Notes under the pieces: model-generated
What the model saw: the letters and a program-made list of their open reading frames with translations, nothing else
What the model was told of the DNA's origin: nothing
The model's database searches: none
Program-made: the position numbers and the translations under genes
In this document: positions 9,361 through 17,763 of the stretch, piece by piece
How the letters are laid out: the number at the start of each line of letters is the position of its first letter
Numbering within the stretch: the stretch's first letter is position 1
From: Bombilactobacillus bombi
GTDB taxonomy: Bacteria > Bacillota > Bacilli > Lactobacillales > Lactobacillaceae
DNA length: 64,000 nt
Direction: 5' to 3'
Assembly (NCBI RefSeq): GCF_003522965.1
Contig: NZ_CP031513.1
Location: 1,116,001-1,180,000, forward strand

Positions 9361-10746
9361 TTAAACTTCTTTATGATTGATTATGACTTTACTCAAAATC
9401 AATAATTCTAAAATAGCTAAAATCAACAATACAATAAATGCATTATGACTACCATTAGCAGTAGCATTACTTACATGGGCTTGATTTTGACTTTGGGCAA
9501 TAATCGCAGCCACAACAGAAGTGCCCATTGCACCTGCAAACTGCTGCAAAGTTGTTAAAATCGCATTCCCATCAGCTTGTTGTTCCACGGTTAAATTCTG
9601 TAGACCACTGGTCATAATATTACCAAAGGCAAATCCAGTTCCTGCCATATAAAGTAAATAAATTAACAAAATGGAAATTAAAGTCAAATGGCGACTAAAG
9701 ATTGTAAATAATAAGACTGCAATAACTGCAAAAGTTGTTCCCATTAAGATTGGTTTGCGTGCACCAAAATGATCCAAAATCTGTCCGCCAAAGGGTGCCA
9801 ATATAGCGCCTAAAGCAGCCCCTGGTAATACCACCAAACCTGCAATCGTTGCTGATTGATGATTTACTAACTGGATATAGTTAGGCAAAATAAAGGAAAT
9901 TCCTAAACCACATAACTGAAAGAAAAAGAAGCTAATTACATGACCAGTAAAACGTGAATTATTCAAAACACCCAAATTTAAAATGGGGGTGGCTACACGA
10001 TTACGATACAAAAGTAAGAACAAACCTAAGATTCCGATTATCCAAGCACCTTATACCTGCCAACTCAAAATTGCAGCCGTTCCTAAATTACTAAATCCTA
10101 AAATTAAACCCGTAAATAATAAGATAATGCTAACAATACTCAACCAATCGACAGGAGTTTTGTGAATAGCACTAACTTGAGTAATTGAGTACCAACCCAA
10201 GAATAAAGATACAATTAAAATTGGTAATAACAAAATAAAAATATAACGCCAGCCTAAACTGTTCACTACTAATCCCCCATAAGTGGGACCAATGGCTGGT
10301 GCAATCGCTGTAATTAAAGAACCAATTCCCATCATCAAACCAATCTTTTCAGCTGGAACTTGTTCTAAAATAATATTAAACATTAAAGGTAAAGCTAATC
10401 CAGTACCTACACCTTGAATCATCCGACCAATTAACAATAACAAAAAGGTTGGCGCTAATGCATCTATAATGGCACCTAATATAAATAACAAATTAGCTGC
10501 CAAAAAAATGGCTTTAGTGGGGAAATTTTTTTTCAAAATGGCGGATAATGGTACAACAATTGCGATTACCAATAAACAACCCGTAGTCATCCACTGAACG
10601 GTAGTTGTATCAACATGAAATTCTTTCATTAATGTGGGAAAAGTGATATTCATTGCAGTTTCTACAATCACTCCACAAAAAGACATAATTCCAGCCGCAA
10701 TCACGGCGGCTAATACACGAGCTGTAATTTTTTTCTTGGTTGTCAT
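9361..10746 (-). pseudogene. MFS drug-efflux pump interrupted by an in-frame stop
   Basis: This is a DHA2/EmrB-type multidrug transporter reading frame of 461 codons, split by one TAA at 10053-10051. The 5' part (231 codons from ATG 10746) holds the first membrane segments, with FHVDTTTVQWMTTGCLLVIA and LLLIGRMIQGVGTGLALPLM. The 3' part continues in exactly the same frame after the TAA (GAWIIGILGLFLLLYRNR...), with further membrane segments to the end. There is no frameshift, so a single base change explains the break. The 3' part has a TTG at 10023 but no convincing ribosome binding site. It lies directly after marR and was probably controlled by it. It could be a sequencing error, readthrough, or a genuine nonsense mutation. 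The start at 10746 has only a weak AGG. Confidence 0.85.
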
Positions 10747-10753
10747 TTGTAAC

Positions 10754-11164
10754 CTACGCTTTCGTATAATATTGCAGAACTTTTTCAAAAATGGCTATTT
10801 CTTCTTTGGTAAAGTGTTGCTGCAGTTGTGCTTGTTGTTGTTGCATATAGTGGCTAATTTGTTGAACTAATTGTTGTCCTTTAACTGTGAGTTGAACTGA
10901 CTTTTGCCGTGCATCAGTTTGTGCAGTTTGACGTTTAATTAGTTGTTTTTTTTCCATACGCTGCAAAATCAAAGTTGCTGTTGAGCGTCGAATGTTGAAT
11001 TCCTTTTCTAAATCCCGCTGTAAGATTTCGCCCGGTATTCGTCCTAAATGATCAATAATGGACATTTGTGTTCCTGTTAAATCGTATTGGCGTGCAAACT
11101 GATCAAACTGGATGGTTAATTGGCGCGCAGCCATTTTTAGCAGTCGTCCGGTATCATGAAGCAT
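10754..11164 (-). CDS. MarR-family transcriptional regulator
   Basis: This is a 136-aa winged-helix regulator. The winged helix is in residues of about 30-105 (MSIIDHLGR, LQRDLEKEFNIRRSTATLIL, KKQLIKRQTAQTDARQKSVQLT), with the typical DxR wing (TDARQK). The C-terminal helix is Gln-rich. Its stop codon is 7 bases from the start of the MFS pump, so the two form one operon, the usual arrangement of a MarR repressor with the efflux pump it controls. The ligand is unknown. A strong promoter overlapping a 20-base palindrome lies just upstream and suggests autoregulation. Confidence 0.9.
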   Translation of the reverse strand: MLHDTGRLLKMAARQLTIQFDQFARQYDLTGTQMSIIDHLGRIPGEILQRDLEKEFNIRRSTATLILQRMEKKQLIKRQTAQTDARQKSVQLTVKGQQLVQQISHYMQQQQAQLQQHFTKEEIAIFEKVLQYYTKA

Positions 11165-11181
11165 AACATCACTCCTTTAAA

Positions 11182-11240
11182 ATCGCTAGCTAGCTAACGA
11201 TAGTACCGTACAATTTATACTTGCTTTTTTGATTTGTCAA
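11182..11240 (-). promoter_or_regulatory. marR promoter with MarR-type operator
   Basis: On the minus strand TTGACA (11240-11235) is 17 bases from TAAATT (11217-11212). Immediately downstream is ATCGCTAGCTAGCTAACGAT (11182-11201), a 20-base palindrome with one mismatched pair, and between them GTACGGTAC. The palindrome covers the expected transcript start, where a repressor would block initiation. Confidence 0.75.
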
Positions 11241-11304
11241 TCATTAAATTACAAATTTTTATCATTTTCCATGCTACAATTAACTTAAGTAAAGGATGGT
11301 AATT

Positions 11305-12135
11305 ATGACAATTAATTTACTTTTTTCGATTGATGATCATTATTTTCAACAAATAAAGACCACTCTATGGTCCATCAAACAAAATTCCGCCCCTCAGCAA
11401 CAATACGATGTTTACGTTTTACAACACCCAGCGTTGTCATCTAACCAAGAGTTAGACCAATTTTGCCGCCAATTGCAGATGCGTTATTTCCCTATTGTGA
11501 TTGAAGATGCCCAGCTATTTGCTCAAGCTCCCACTTCTAAGCGTTATCCACTCACTATTTATTATCGCTTGTTAGCCCATAACTACTTGCCAACTAATCT
11601 TCAACGAATTCTCTATTTAGATGCTGATATTTTATGTATTAATGACTTTTCCCAATTTTATCAATTAGACTTTCAAAACAATCTCTACGCTGCTGCTATT
11701 CATTCTGGGTTAACTGATCTGACTTCAGTTTTTAATAAAGTACGCTTGGATACTTATGAAAGTGAAGGTTATTATAATTCCGGTGTCTTGTTAATGAATT
11801 TAGCAGCCATCCGCCAAACAGTGACCTCTCAAGATATCTTTCAAACTATTAACAATCTGGGGAAATTTTTTTTGTTGCCTGATCAAGACATTCTTAATTA
11901 TCTGTATGGCAAACAAATCTTAACTGTGCCCGATGAGTTGTACAATTATGATACTCGAAAAAAACTCATCTATGAGACTACCAGCGGCGGCCAATATAAT
12001 TTATCTTGGGTTATCCAACATACTGTCTTTTTGCATTATTGCGGCAAAGACAAACCTTGGCAGCATACTTATAAAAGCAATTTTCGAGAGTTATATCTGC
12101 ATTATCAGCACCAAGCACAACAAATCACGCCTTAA
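11305..12135 (+). CDS. family 8 glycosyltransferase
   Basis: The protein probably transfers a hexose from a nucleotide sugar to a cell-surface glycan or protein. It has 276 aa from ATG at 11305; AAAGGATGG just upstream overlaps the alternative ATG at 11296 and fits 11305 better. It begins with a Rossmann-type strand (INLLFSIDDHYFQQ). The metal-binding DxD is in RILYLDADILCI (about residues 100-110), and the family motifs YYNSGVLLMNL and LPDQDILNYLYG follow, with a C-terminal HYCGKDKPW, all as in GT8 (LgtC/GspA type). No signal peptide or membrane segment is seen. It stands alone, and the acceptor cannot be told from the sequence. Confidence 0.88.
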   Translation: MTINLLFSIDDHYFQQIKTTLWSIKQNSAPQQQYDVYVLQHPALSSNQELDQFCRQLQMRYFPIVIEDAQLFAQAPTSKRYPLTIYYRLLAHNYLPTNLQRILYLDADILCINDFSQFYQLDFQNNLYAAAIHSGLTDLTSVFNKVRLDTYESEGYYNSGVLLMNLAAIRQTVTSQDIFQTINNLGKFFLLPDQDILNYLYGKQILTVPDELYNYDTRKKLIYETTSGGQYNLSWVIQHTVFLHYCGKDKPWQHTYKSNFRELYLHYQHQAQQITP

Positions 12136-12163
12136 TTATAGTTAGACTAAAGATAACTTATAC

Positions 12164-12210
12164 AAACTAAAAAGAGGTATGATCATTAGGTCATAACCTC
12201 TTTTTAGTTT
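12164..12210. terminator. bidirectional terminator between GT8 and the CBS gene
   Basis: A long inverted repeat (AAACTAAAAAGAGGT and its complement around a loop of about 16 bases) has A/T runs on both sides. The 3' arm touches the stop codon of the CBS-domain gene on the other strand. Confidence 0.85.
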
Positions 12211-12832
12211 AACGAATAGTAAATCCTGCTTGTTGTAATATTTGTCGTACTTCAACTTTATCTTGGGGATCGACGTGGATTTCAATTACAATTTCTCCTA
12301 AATGTCGTGTAACCATTAAAGTCTGGATATTTACCTTGTTTTGGGTCATTATTTTACCAATCTGCCAAATTACACCAGTGTGATCCTGCTCTATCACTAC
12401 TTGCACAACTTCAGATTTTTGAAAATAATTCGTTATATCTAAGAAGGCATCTAAAATATCATTATTGGTAATCATGCCCACAACATTATCAGCTTGCATG
12501 ACTGGTAAAACTCCAATTTGATGTTGGCGCATTTGATAAATGGCATCTTCCAAAGAAGCATCATAAGCCACGGTTAAGACTTTTTTAGTCATTACTTGCT
12601 CAACTGTCATTTGATTAAAGAGATAATTAACTTCATAAATAGATAAACTAGTAGCATCTGAAGGTGACGCTTGGGCAATTGTGCCAGCTGTAATTAAGCC
12701 GACTAATTGTTTCCCATCAATCACCGGTAAGCGATGGATGTGATTTTCTTCCATTAATTTCACAGCAACATTTATTTTGGTTTGGGGACGAATTGTAATT
12801 ACGTCTTTGGTCATATAATCAGCAACAGTCAT
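12209..12832 (-). CDS. CBS-domain pair with ACT-like C-terminus (AcuB-like)
   Basis: This 207-aa cytosolic protein has two CBS domains, residues of about 1-58 (VADYMTKDVITIRPQ ... HIHRLPVIDGKQLVGLIT) and 74-130 (VEQVMTKKVLTVAY ... IGVLPVMQADNVVGMIT). These are followed by an ACT-like region (about 140-207). CBS pairs bind adenine nucleotides and ACT domains bind amino acids, so it could sense energy state or amino acids. It is the last gene of the branched-chain amino acid transport operon, 2 bases after livF, with its own GGAGG site. That position suggests a regulatory role in branched-chain amino acid uptake, which is inference. It resembles the AcuB group, but no acetoin genes are nearby. 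Confidence 0.8.
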   Translation of the reverse strand: MTVADYMTKDVITIRPQTKINVAVKLMEENHIHRLPVIDGKQLVGLITAGTIAQASPSDATSLSIYEVNYLFNQMTVEQVMTKKVLTVAYDASLEDAIYQMRQHQIGVLPVMQADNVVGMITNNDILDAFLDITNYFQKSEVVQVVIEQDHTGVIWQIGKIMTQNKVNIQTLMVTRHLGEIVIEIHVDPQDKVEVRQILQQAGFTIR

Positions 12833-12834
12833 GG

Positions 12835-13539
12835 TTAACCTCCTAAATAGGCTTTTTGGACAGCAGTATTAGCCAATAATTCTGGACCGGTGCCGTGCAA
12901 ACTGACTTTTCCAGCTGCTAAGACATAAGCGCGATCAGCAATTGCGAGGGCTTTTTTGGCGTTTTGCTCAATTAACAATACTGTCGTTCCTTGTTGTTTA
13001 ATTGCCTGTACAATATTGAATATTTCATTAATAAAAATCGGTGCCAACCCCATTGATGGTTCATCTAAGAGTAATAATTTGGGCCGTGACATCAGTGCGC
13101 GCGCCATAGCTAGCATTTGCTGTTCACCACCTGATAAAGTGGCAGCATCTTGATTTTGCCGCTGCTTTAAAATGGGAAAACGTTTATAAACATTTTGCAA
13201 GGAATCACTAATTTGAGCATGGTCATGTTGTAAAAAAGCTCCCATTTGTAAATTTTCAGCCACTGACAGACCGGCAAAGATATGTCTGCCTTCGGGGACT
13301 TGGGCGATACCTGCAGCCACAATTGCTGGTGCCGATTGGTGTTTTAAGTCTTGTTGTTCATAAGTTATACTTCCTTGAACGGGTTTTAATAATCCCGAAA
13401 TAGTCTTCACAATGGTGGTTTTACCAGCACCATTAGCACCAATCAAGGCCACAATTTCGCCTGTATTAATATGAAAGCTTACATCTTTAACAGCTTGGAT
13501 AGCACCATAATTAACTACTAAATTATCAACTTTGAGCAT
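12835..13539 (-). CDS. livF: branched-chain amino acid ABC transporter, ATPase LivF
   Basis: This is the second ATPase of a high-affinity Leu/Ile/Val importer, 234 aa. The start chosen is ATG at 13539 (MLKVDNLVVNYG), 6 bases after GAGGAGG; ATGs at 13554 and 13545 lie in or before that site. Walker A is GANGAGKTT, the signature is LSGGEQQMLAMARALM, and Walker B is LLLLDEPSMGLAP. The typical LivF phrases AAGIAQVPEGRHIFAGLSVAENL are present. The start overlaps the end of livG, showing translational coupling. Confidence 0.93.
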   Translation of the reverse strand: MLKVDNLVVNYGAIQAVKDVSFHINTGEIVALIGANGAGKTTIVKTISGLLKPVQGSITYEQQDLKHQSAPAIVAAGIAQVPEGRHIFAGLSVAENLQMGAFLQHDHAQISDSLQNVYKRFPILKQRQNQDAATLSGGEQQMLAMARALMSRPKLLLLDEPSMGLAPIFINEIFNIVQAIKQQGTTVLLIEQNAKKALAIADRAYVLAAGKVSLHGTGPELLANTAVQKAYLGG

Positions 13540-14320
13540 ATTCATCCTCCTCACCTAAGTAAGCTTTAATAACGGCGGGATTTTGTTGGATTTGGGCTGG
13601 TGCTCCTTGAGCTAGTAAGGCCCCTTGATCTAGAACATAAATTTTTTCAGCTAAGTTCATTACCAACGACATATCATGTTCAATCAGCAAAATAGTAATA
13701 TGGAAATCGCGTTGAATCATGCGGATTAAAGCAGTTAAATCGGCCGTTTCTTCTGGATTCATCCCGGCAGCGGGCTCATCCAAAAATAAAATTTGCGGTT
13801 TAGTGGCTAAGGCCCGGACAATTTCTAGGCGGCGCTGAATCCCATAAGGCAAATTACGCGCCAGATTATCTGCTTGTGTCTGCAAATCAAAAATTTTTAA
13901 TAATTTAAAAGCTGCAGTGCGCATTTGTTGTTCTGTTCGATAAAAACTGGGCAGCCGTAAAATAGAAGCTAGAAAGTGTTCTTGATATTGATTAGTCAGT
14001 GCAATTAAAACATTATCCAACACACTCAAATCACTAAATAACCGAATATTTTGAAAGGTCCGTGCTAAACCTAAGTTAGCAATTTGTACTGCTGATTTTT
14101 TATTTAAAGCAATCGTCCCTTGATCGCCACGAAGTAAAATTGCTCCGGAAGTTGGTGGAATCACGCCAGTTAGTAAGTTAAATAAGGTCGTTTTGCCTGC
14201 ACCATTGGGACCAATTAAGGCAACTAATTCATTCGTTTCTAACGTTAGCGACACATCCGCCACCGCCGTCAGACCGCCAAAGTTTTTCACAAGGTTATCA
14301 ACTTGTAAAATTGTTGTCAT
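13526..14320 (-). CDS. livG: branched-chain amino acid ABC transporter, ATPase LivG
   Basis: This is the first ATPase of the importer, 264 aa, acting on the inner face of the membrane with LivH and LivM. Walker A is GPNGAGKTTLFNLLTG. The LivG-specific LARTFQNIRLFSDLSVLDNVL follows. The signature region is NLPYGIQRRLEIVRALA, the variant LSGGQ usual in this group, and Walker B is ILFLDEPAAGMNPEE. It overlaps livM by 4 bases at its start and livF at its end. Confidence 0.93.
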   Translation of the reverse strand: MTTILQVDNLVKNFGGLTAVADVSLTLETNELVALIGPNGAGKTTLFNLLTGVIPPTSGAILLRGDQGTIALNKKSAVQIANLGLARTFQNIRLFSDLSVLDNVLIALTNQYQEHFLASILRLPSFYRTEQQMRTAAFKLLKIFDLQTQADNLARNLPYGIQRRLEIVRALATKPQILFLDEPAAGMNPEETADLTALIRMIQRDFHITILLIEHDMSLVMNLAEKIYVLDQGALLAQGAPAQIQQNPAVIKAYLGEEDEYAQS

Positions 14321-15267
14321 GACTTAGCCTCCTTTTTACGTGGAAATAATTTGGTTAATGATAACTCACGCGTGCCTAACAAACCAGTCGGTTTGAAGAC
14401 CATAATCAAGATAAGTGCTAATGAATAAATCACCATTCGCAAAGGCCCAAAGCTTTGCAATACTGTATCCAAAACTCCTAAGACAATTGCCGCTACAAAA
14501 GTTCCAGTTAAACTACCAATTCCGCCTAATACTACAATAATCAAAATCGAAATCGACTCCATAATACCAAAGTTATTAGGTGTAATAGTCTGCAGATAAG
14601 AAGCGTATAGCGAGCCGCCAATTGCTGCTGTAGCTGCCCCTAAAATAAACGCAGCTAATTTCCAAGAAGTCGTCTTAATGCCCATTGATTCAGCAGCTAT
14701 TTCATCTTCTCGTACCGATTTAATAGCTCGACCCGAACGACTATGCACAAAATTAGCAATAACTATCGTAGTTAAACAAACCATAATATAAACAACCGGC
14801 CAAGAAGCAAATTTCGGAATATTGAACATTCCTGATGGACCATTGGTGATTTTTAAATTATTAATAATAATGCGAATAATTTCTGCAGCGCCCATCGTCG
14901 CAATGGCTAAATAATCACCATGTAAACGTAAAGTTGGTACTCCAACAATAATGGCGGCTATTATTGCAATGACTATCCCGACAATTATAGAAACATAAAA
15001 ACTAAAACTATTGGGTTTGGCAGATGTGATAATAGCAGTTGCATACGCACCAATTGCCATAAAGCCAGCATGTCCCAAAGAAAATTGTCCCGAAAAACCA
15101 ACAACCAAATTAAGTCCCATAGCCAAAATAATATTAATTCCAATTACTACTAACATATTTTCCAAAAAGGCGTCGATTACTCCCATTAAAATGAGCGTAT
15201 TCATCAGAACAAAACCAGCAACCATAATCACAAGCCAACTTAGACTATATTTTAAATTTGCTTTCAT
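14317..15267 (-). CDS. livM: branched-chain amino acid ABC permease LivM
   Basis: This integral membrane permease has 316 aa and about nine to ten hydrophobic segments. It carries the LivM phrases NIILAMGLNLVVGFSGQFSLGHAGFMAIGAYA (here in two parts, residues of about 45-76), RLHGDYLAIATMGAAEIIR and GIGSLTGTFVAAIVLGVLD, with the EAA-like cytoplasmic loop SVREDEIAAESMGI that contacts the ATPases. It follows livH by 8 bases. The C-terminus is basic and cytoplasmic (LFPRKKEAKS). Confidence 0.93.
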   Translation of the reverse strand: MKANLKYSLSWLVIMVAGFVLMNTLILMGVIDAFLENMLVVIGINIILAMGLNLVVGFSGQFSLGHAGFMAIGAYATAIITSAKPNSFSFYVSIIVGIVIAIIAAIIVGVPTLRLHGDYLAIATMGAAEIIRIIINNLKITNGPSGMFNIPKFASWPVVYIMVCLTTIVIANFVHSRSGRAIKSVREDEIAAESMGIKTTSWKLAAFILGAATAAIGGSLYASYLQTITPNNFGIMESISILIIVVLGGIGSLTGTFVAAIVLGVLDTVLQSFGPLRMVIYSLALILIMVFKPTGLLGTRELSLTKLFPRKKEAKS

Positions 15268-15275
15268 CTGCTCAC

Positions 15276-16154
15276 CTAAACCTTTTCTTTTTGATTTTTA
15301 CCTAAAATGCCAGCTGGCAGAATTAATAAGATTACAATCAATACTAAATAAACGGCGGCATCTTTGTAGGCTGAAAGCCCAACTGATTGAACTAGAGTTT
15401 CCAAAAGGCCAATGATAAATCCACCTAATGTTGCTCCTGGTATAGAACCAATACCGCCAACAACTGCAGCTACAAAGGCTTTAATTCCGGGAGTCATTCC
15501 CATCAAAGGATCAATTGAGTTATAGTACAATCCAATCAAGACACCGGCTGCACCAGCTAGAGCTGACCCGAGAGCAAAAGTAAAAGATATAGTCCGATCA
15601 AGATTAATACCAACTAATTCGGCTGCATCAGCATCTACCGAAACTGCTCGCATTGCTTTGCCCATTTTGGTTTTCTTGATGACAAATTGCAATGCTATCA
15701 TCAAAATAGCGGCTGTTGCCAAAATTAAAATTTGGATATTAGAAACTAAAACACCACCAATATTGTAATTAACTTGTTTAATTACTTGTGGAAAATCCCG
15801 AGCCGTAGAGCCAAACAAGTAGGCCATCCCATTTTCTAAGAAAAAGGAGACGCCAATTGCCGTAATCAAGGCTGTGATTCGTGGTGCTTGCCGTAAAGGC
15901 CGATAAGCAAAGTATTCAATAATGACCCCACTTACAGCACCTACAATCATTGATGAGATTAAAGCTTCAATAAAATTAAAATGCCAAAGATTGATAGAAT
16001 AATATCCCCAAAATGCACCTAACATATAGATATCGCCATGGGCAAAATTAATCAACTTAATAATGCCATAAACCATCGTATATCCTAGCGCCAAAAGTGC
16101 ATAAATACTTCCTAGCGATAAACCATTAATTAATTGCTGCCCAAAAGTTTGCAC
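15276..16154 (-). CDS. livH: branched-chain amino acid ABC permease LivH
   Basis: This is the second permease, 292 aa, starting with GTG at 16154, which sits 8 bases after GGGAGG. Typical motifs are LINGLSLGSIYALLALGYTM, GIIKLINFAHGDIYMLGA, the EAA-like loop AMRAVSVDADAAELVGINLD, and GGIGSIPGATLGGFIIGLLE. It lies between the binding protein and livM in the same operon. A GTG start with a strong site is usual and needs no special explanation. Confidence 0.93.
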   Translation of the reverse strand: MQTFGQQLINGLSLGSIYALLALGYTMVYGIIKLINFAHGDIYMLGAFWGYYSINLWHFNFIEALISSMIVGAVSGVIIEYFAYRPLRQAPRITALITAIGVSFFLENGMAYLFGSTARDFPQVIKQVNYNIGGVLVSNIQILILATAAILMIALQFVIKKTKMGKAMRAVSVDADAAELVGINLDRTISFTFALGSALAGAAGVLIGLYYNSIDPLMGMTPGIKAFVAAVVGGIGSIPGATLGGFIIGLLETLVQSVGLSAYKDAAVYLVLIVILLILPAGILGKNQKEKV

Positions 16155-16199
16155 ATTCTTGACCTCCCTTACTTATATGAGATAGATTTTTAACATTAA

Positions 16200-17387
16200 C
16201 TATTTAATGGCTACTGAGTCAGCAACTTTCCCATTTTTCAAACTTTCAATCGCAATTGGTTTGGTTGCATTATGATGCTTGTCAATTGTAATTGAGCCTG
16301 TTACACCTTTATAGTTTTTAACTTTGGCCAAACCAGCGGCAATTTTAGTAGAATCAGCTGAATTTTCTTTTTCAATTGCATTTTTAATCATGTAAACTGA
16401 ATCATAAGCCAATGCTGAAAAGGTCGGTGCTTCTTGATGGTAACGTTTATGATAAGCAGTCATAAATCTGCGTGCGGTCGTACTCTTTTGTGCTTGAATG
16501 ATAGAAAATGGTGTTGTGTAGTACACGTTGGAAGCATTTTGAGCACCGGCAATTTTGGCCAATTTAGGATCAGCCATTCCGTCTGTTCCAATAATTGGGA
16601 CTTTAATACCTGCTTGACGGGCTTGCTTGATAATCAATCCAACTTCTGAATAATAACCAGGAACATAAATTGCATCTACATTTTTACTCTTGAAAGAAGT
16701 CAAAACCGCGTTAAAATCTTTGTCTCCTTCAGCAAAAGTTTGACTAGCTGCTATTTCTCCAGGAAAAGCTTTTTTAAAGGCTTTTGCTAGGCCTGTTCCA
16801 TAATCACTAGAATTATCAGTCAAAACGGCTACCTTTTTAGCTTTCAAATTTTCAGCAGCAAACTTAGCAGCTGTACTTCCTTGAAAATCATTTTGATAAC
16901 AAGCACGGAAAACATACGGTTGAACCTTGCCGTTCTTTTGCATTGTAAATCCAGGATCAGTAGCTGAAGGACTTACTGCAGGAACAGCCGCTTTAGTAAT
17001 ATTAGGTGTTTGTGCAGTGCCGGCACTGGTTGTAGCTGGACCGACAATGGAAGTTACTTTATCATTATTGGTCAATTGTGCCGCTACTGAAGCAGAAGTA
17101 CTTGTGGCTGATTTATTATCTTTGATGATGGCTTTGATTTTTTGTTTGTGACCGTTAATTTTGACACCACCATGATGATTAATCTCATCAACTGCTAATT
17201 GAATTCCTTGCTTTTGTTGATTACCATAGCCACCAGCGCCACCGGATAATTCCATGTTGACACCGATTTTGACAGTATTACCACTAGCTTTTACACCCTT
17301 ACTGCCGGTTGAAGCCGTATTGCATCCAGTCAGAAGACTCATTGTCATCACAACTGCTGCAAGACCTCCAATAATTTGTTTTTTCAT
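16200..17387 (-). CDS. livK: branched-chain amino acid binding lipoprotein
   Basis: This is the extracytoplasmic substrate-binding subunit, 395 aa. It has a lipoprotein signal peptide with lipobox LLTGC (Cys at residue 22), then a periplasmic-binding-protein type I fold: VKIGVNMELSGGAGGYGNQQ, QGIQLAVDEINHHGG, VTSIVGPATTSAGTA, AVLTDNSSDYGTGLAKAF, FSALAYDSVYMI. GGGAGGG precedes the ATG. It is the first structural gene of the operon. Its transcript begins with a leader peptide and hairpins ending in an intrinsic terminator only about 50 bases upstream, so its expression is probably set by attenuation. Confidence 0.93.
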   Translation of the reverse strand: MKKQIIGGLAAVVMTMSLLTGCNTASTGSKGVKASGNTVKIGVNMELSGGAGGYGNQQKQGIQLAVDEINHHGGVKINGHKQKIKAIIKDNKSATSTSASVAAQLTNNDKVTSIVGPATTSAGTAQTPNITKAAVPAVSPSATDPGFTMQKNGKVQPYVFRACYQNDFQGSTAAKFAAENLKAKKVAVLTDNSSDYGTGLAKAFKKAFPGEIAASQTFAEGDKDFNAVLTSFKSKNVDAIYVPGYYSEVGLIIKQARQAGIKVPIIGTDGMADPKLAKIAGAQNASNVYYTTPFSIIQAQKSTTARRFMTAYHKRYHQEAPTFSALAYDSVYMIKNAIEKENSADSTKIAAGLAKVKNYKGVTGSITIDKHHNATKPIAIESLKNGKVADSVAIK

Positions 17388-17435
17388 GTTAATCCCTCCC
17401 TGAATTAATAACTAATAAATCTTATCTTAACAACG

Positions 17436-17469
17436 AAGAAAAACCCCATTCGTTAATGAATGGGGTTTT
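17436..17469 (-). terminator. attenuator terminator before livK (segments 3:4)
   Basis: On the minus strand the arms AAACCCCATTC and GAATGGGGTTT, with loop ATTAAC, are followed by TTTCTTC. It is an intrinsic terminator lying between the liv promoter and livK, so it must be suppressed for expression. Confidence 0.88.
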
Positions 17470-17486
17470 GACTCTTAAGTTATATC

Positions 17487-17529
17487 GTCGTTAAGCCCCA
17501 TCATTAAACTAAAACAAGGGCTCAACGAC
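17487..17529 (-). promoter_or_regulatory. liv leader: competing hairpin (segments 1:2)
   Basis: GTCGTTGAGCCC (17529-17518) pairs with GGGGCTTAACGAC (17499-17487) with one mismatch. Segment 2 also contains AATGATGGGG (17505-17496). That stretch can instead pair, with one bulge, with CCCCATTCATT, the 5' half of the terminator, and would act as an antiterminator. The 1:2, 2:3 and 3:4 pairings are the layout of a classical amino-acid attenuator. Which state wins, and when, is inference. Confidence 0.6.
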
Positions 17530-17560
17530 TTGAAATTCTTAGCACACGGCTAACAAATAA

Positions 17561-17656
17561 TCAATGTTGGGTCCTACTGTTTAATAATAAGGCTAAATCT
17601 TGACGCTGAGTGTCTACATCAATAAAAATTATGGATTGGTAAATATTAATCATCAT
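17561..17656 (-). CDS. liv operon leader peptide (31 aa, Ile/Leu-rich)
   Basis: This is a short translated leader at the start of the liv transcript. ATG at 17656 is 7 bases after GAAGGAGG, an excellent ribosome binding site. It begins MMINIYQSIIFIDV and ends QDLALLLNSRTQH before TGA. Ten of 31 residues are Ile, Leu or Val, including ILE pairs and three TTA Leu codons in a row near the end. Such a peptide upstream of a branched-chain amino acid operon and an intrinsic terminator fits ribosome-stalling attenuation. The stop codon is about 32 bases before the first attenuator arm, so the exact mechanism may differ from the enterobacterial model. A small hairpin (TTAGC/GCTAA) lies between. Confidence 0.75.
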   Translation of the reverse strand: MMINIYQSIIFIDVDTQRQDLALLLNSRTQH

Positions 17657-17696
17657 GGTGTAACCTCCTTCAAAGACTTATTAACTAATTGAGCTT

Positions 17697-17725
17697 AGTA
17701 TAAATAAATACTCATCAAGAGTCAA
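17697..17725 (-). promoter_or_regulatory. liv operon promoter
   Basis: TTGACT (17725-17720) and TATACT (17702-17697) are spaced by 17 bases, near-consensus for the housekeeping sigma factor. The transcript would begin about 30 bases before the leader-peptide start codon. Confidence 0.8.
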
Positions 17726-17763
17726 GAACTTTTTAATGTTTTTTTAATAATAATGGGTAATAA

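Noticed and set aside
9361-10788. Two separate MFS genes
   Set aside because: Both parts share one frame and split a single 12-14 segment transporter. The downstream part has no convincing ribosome binding site.
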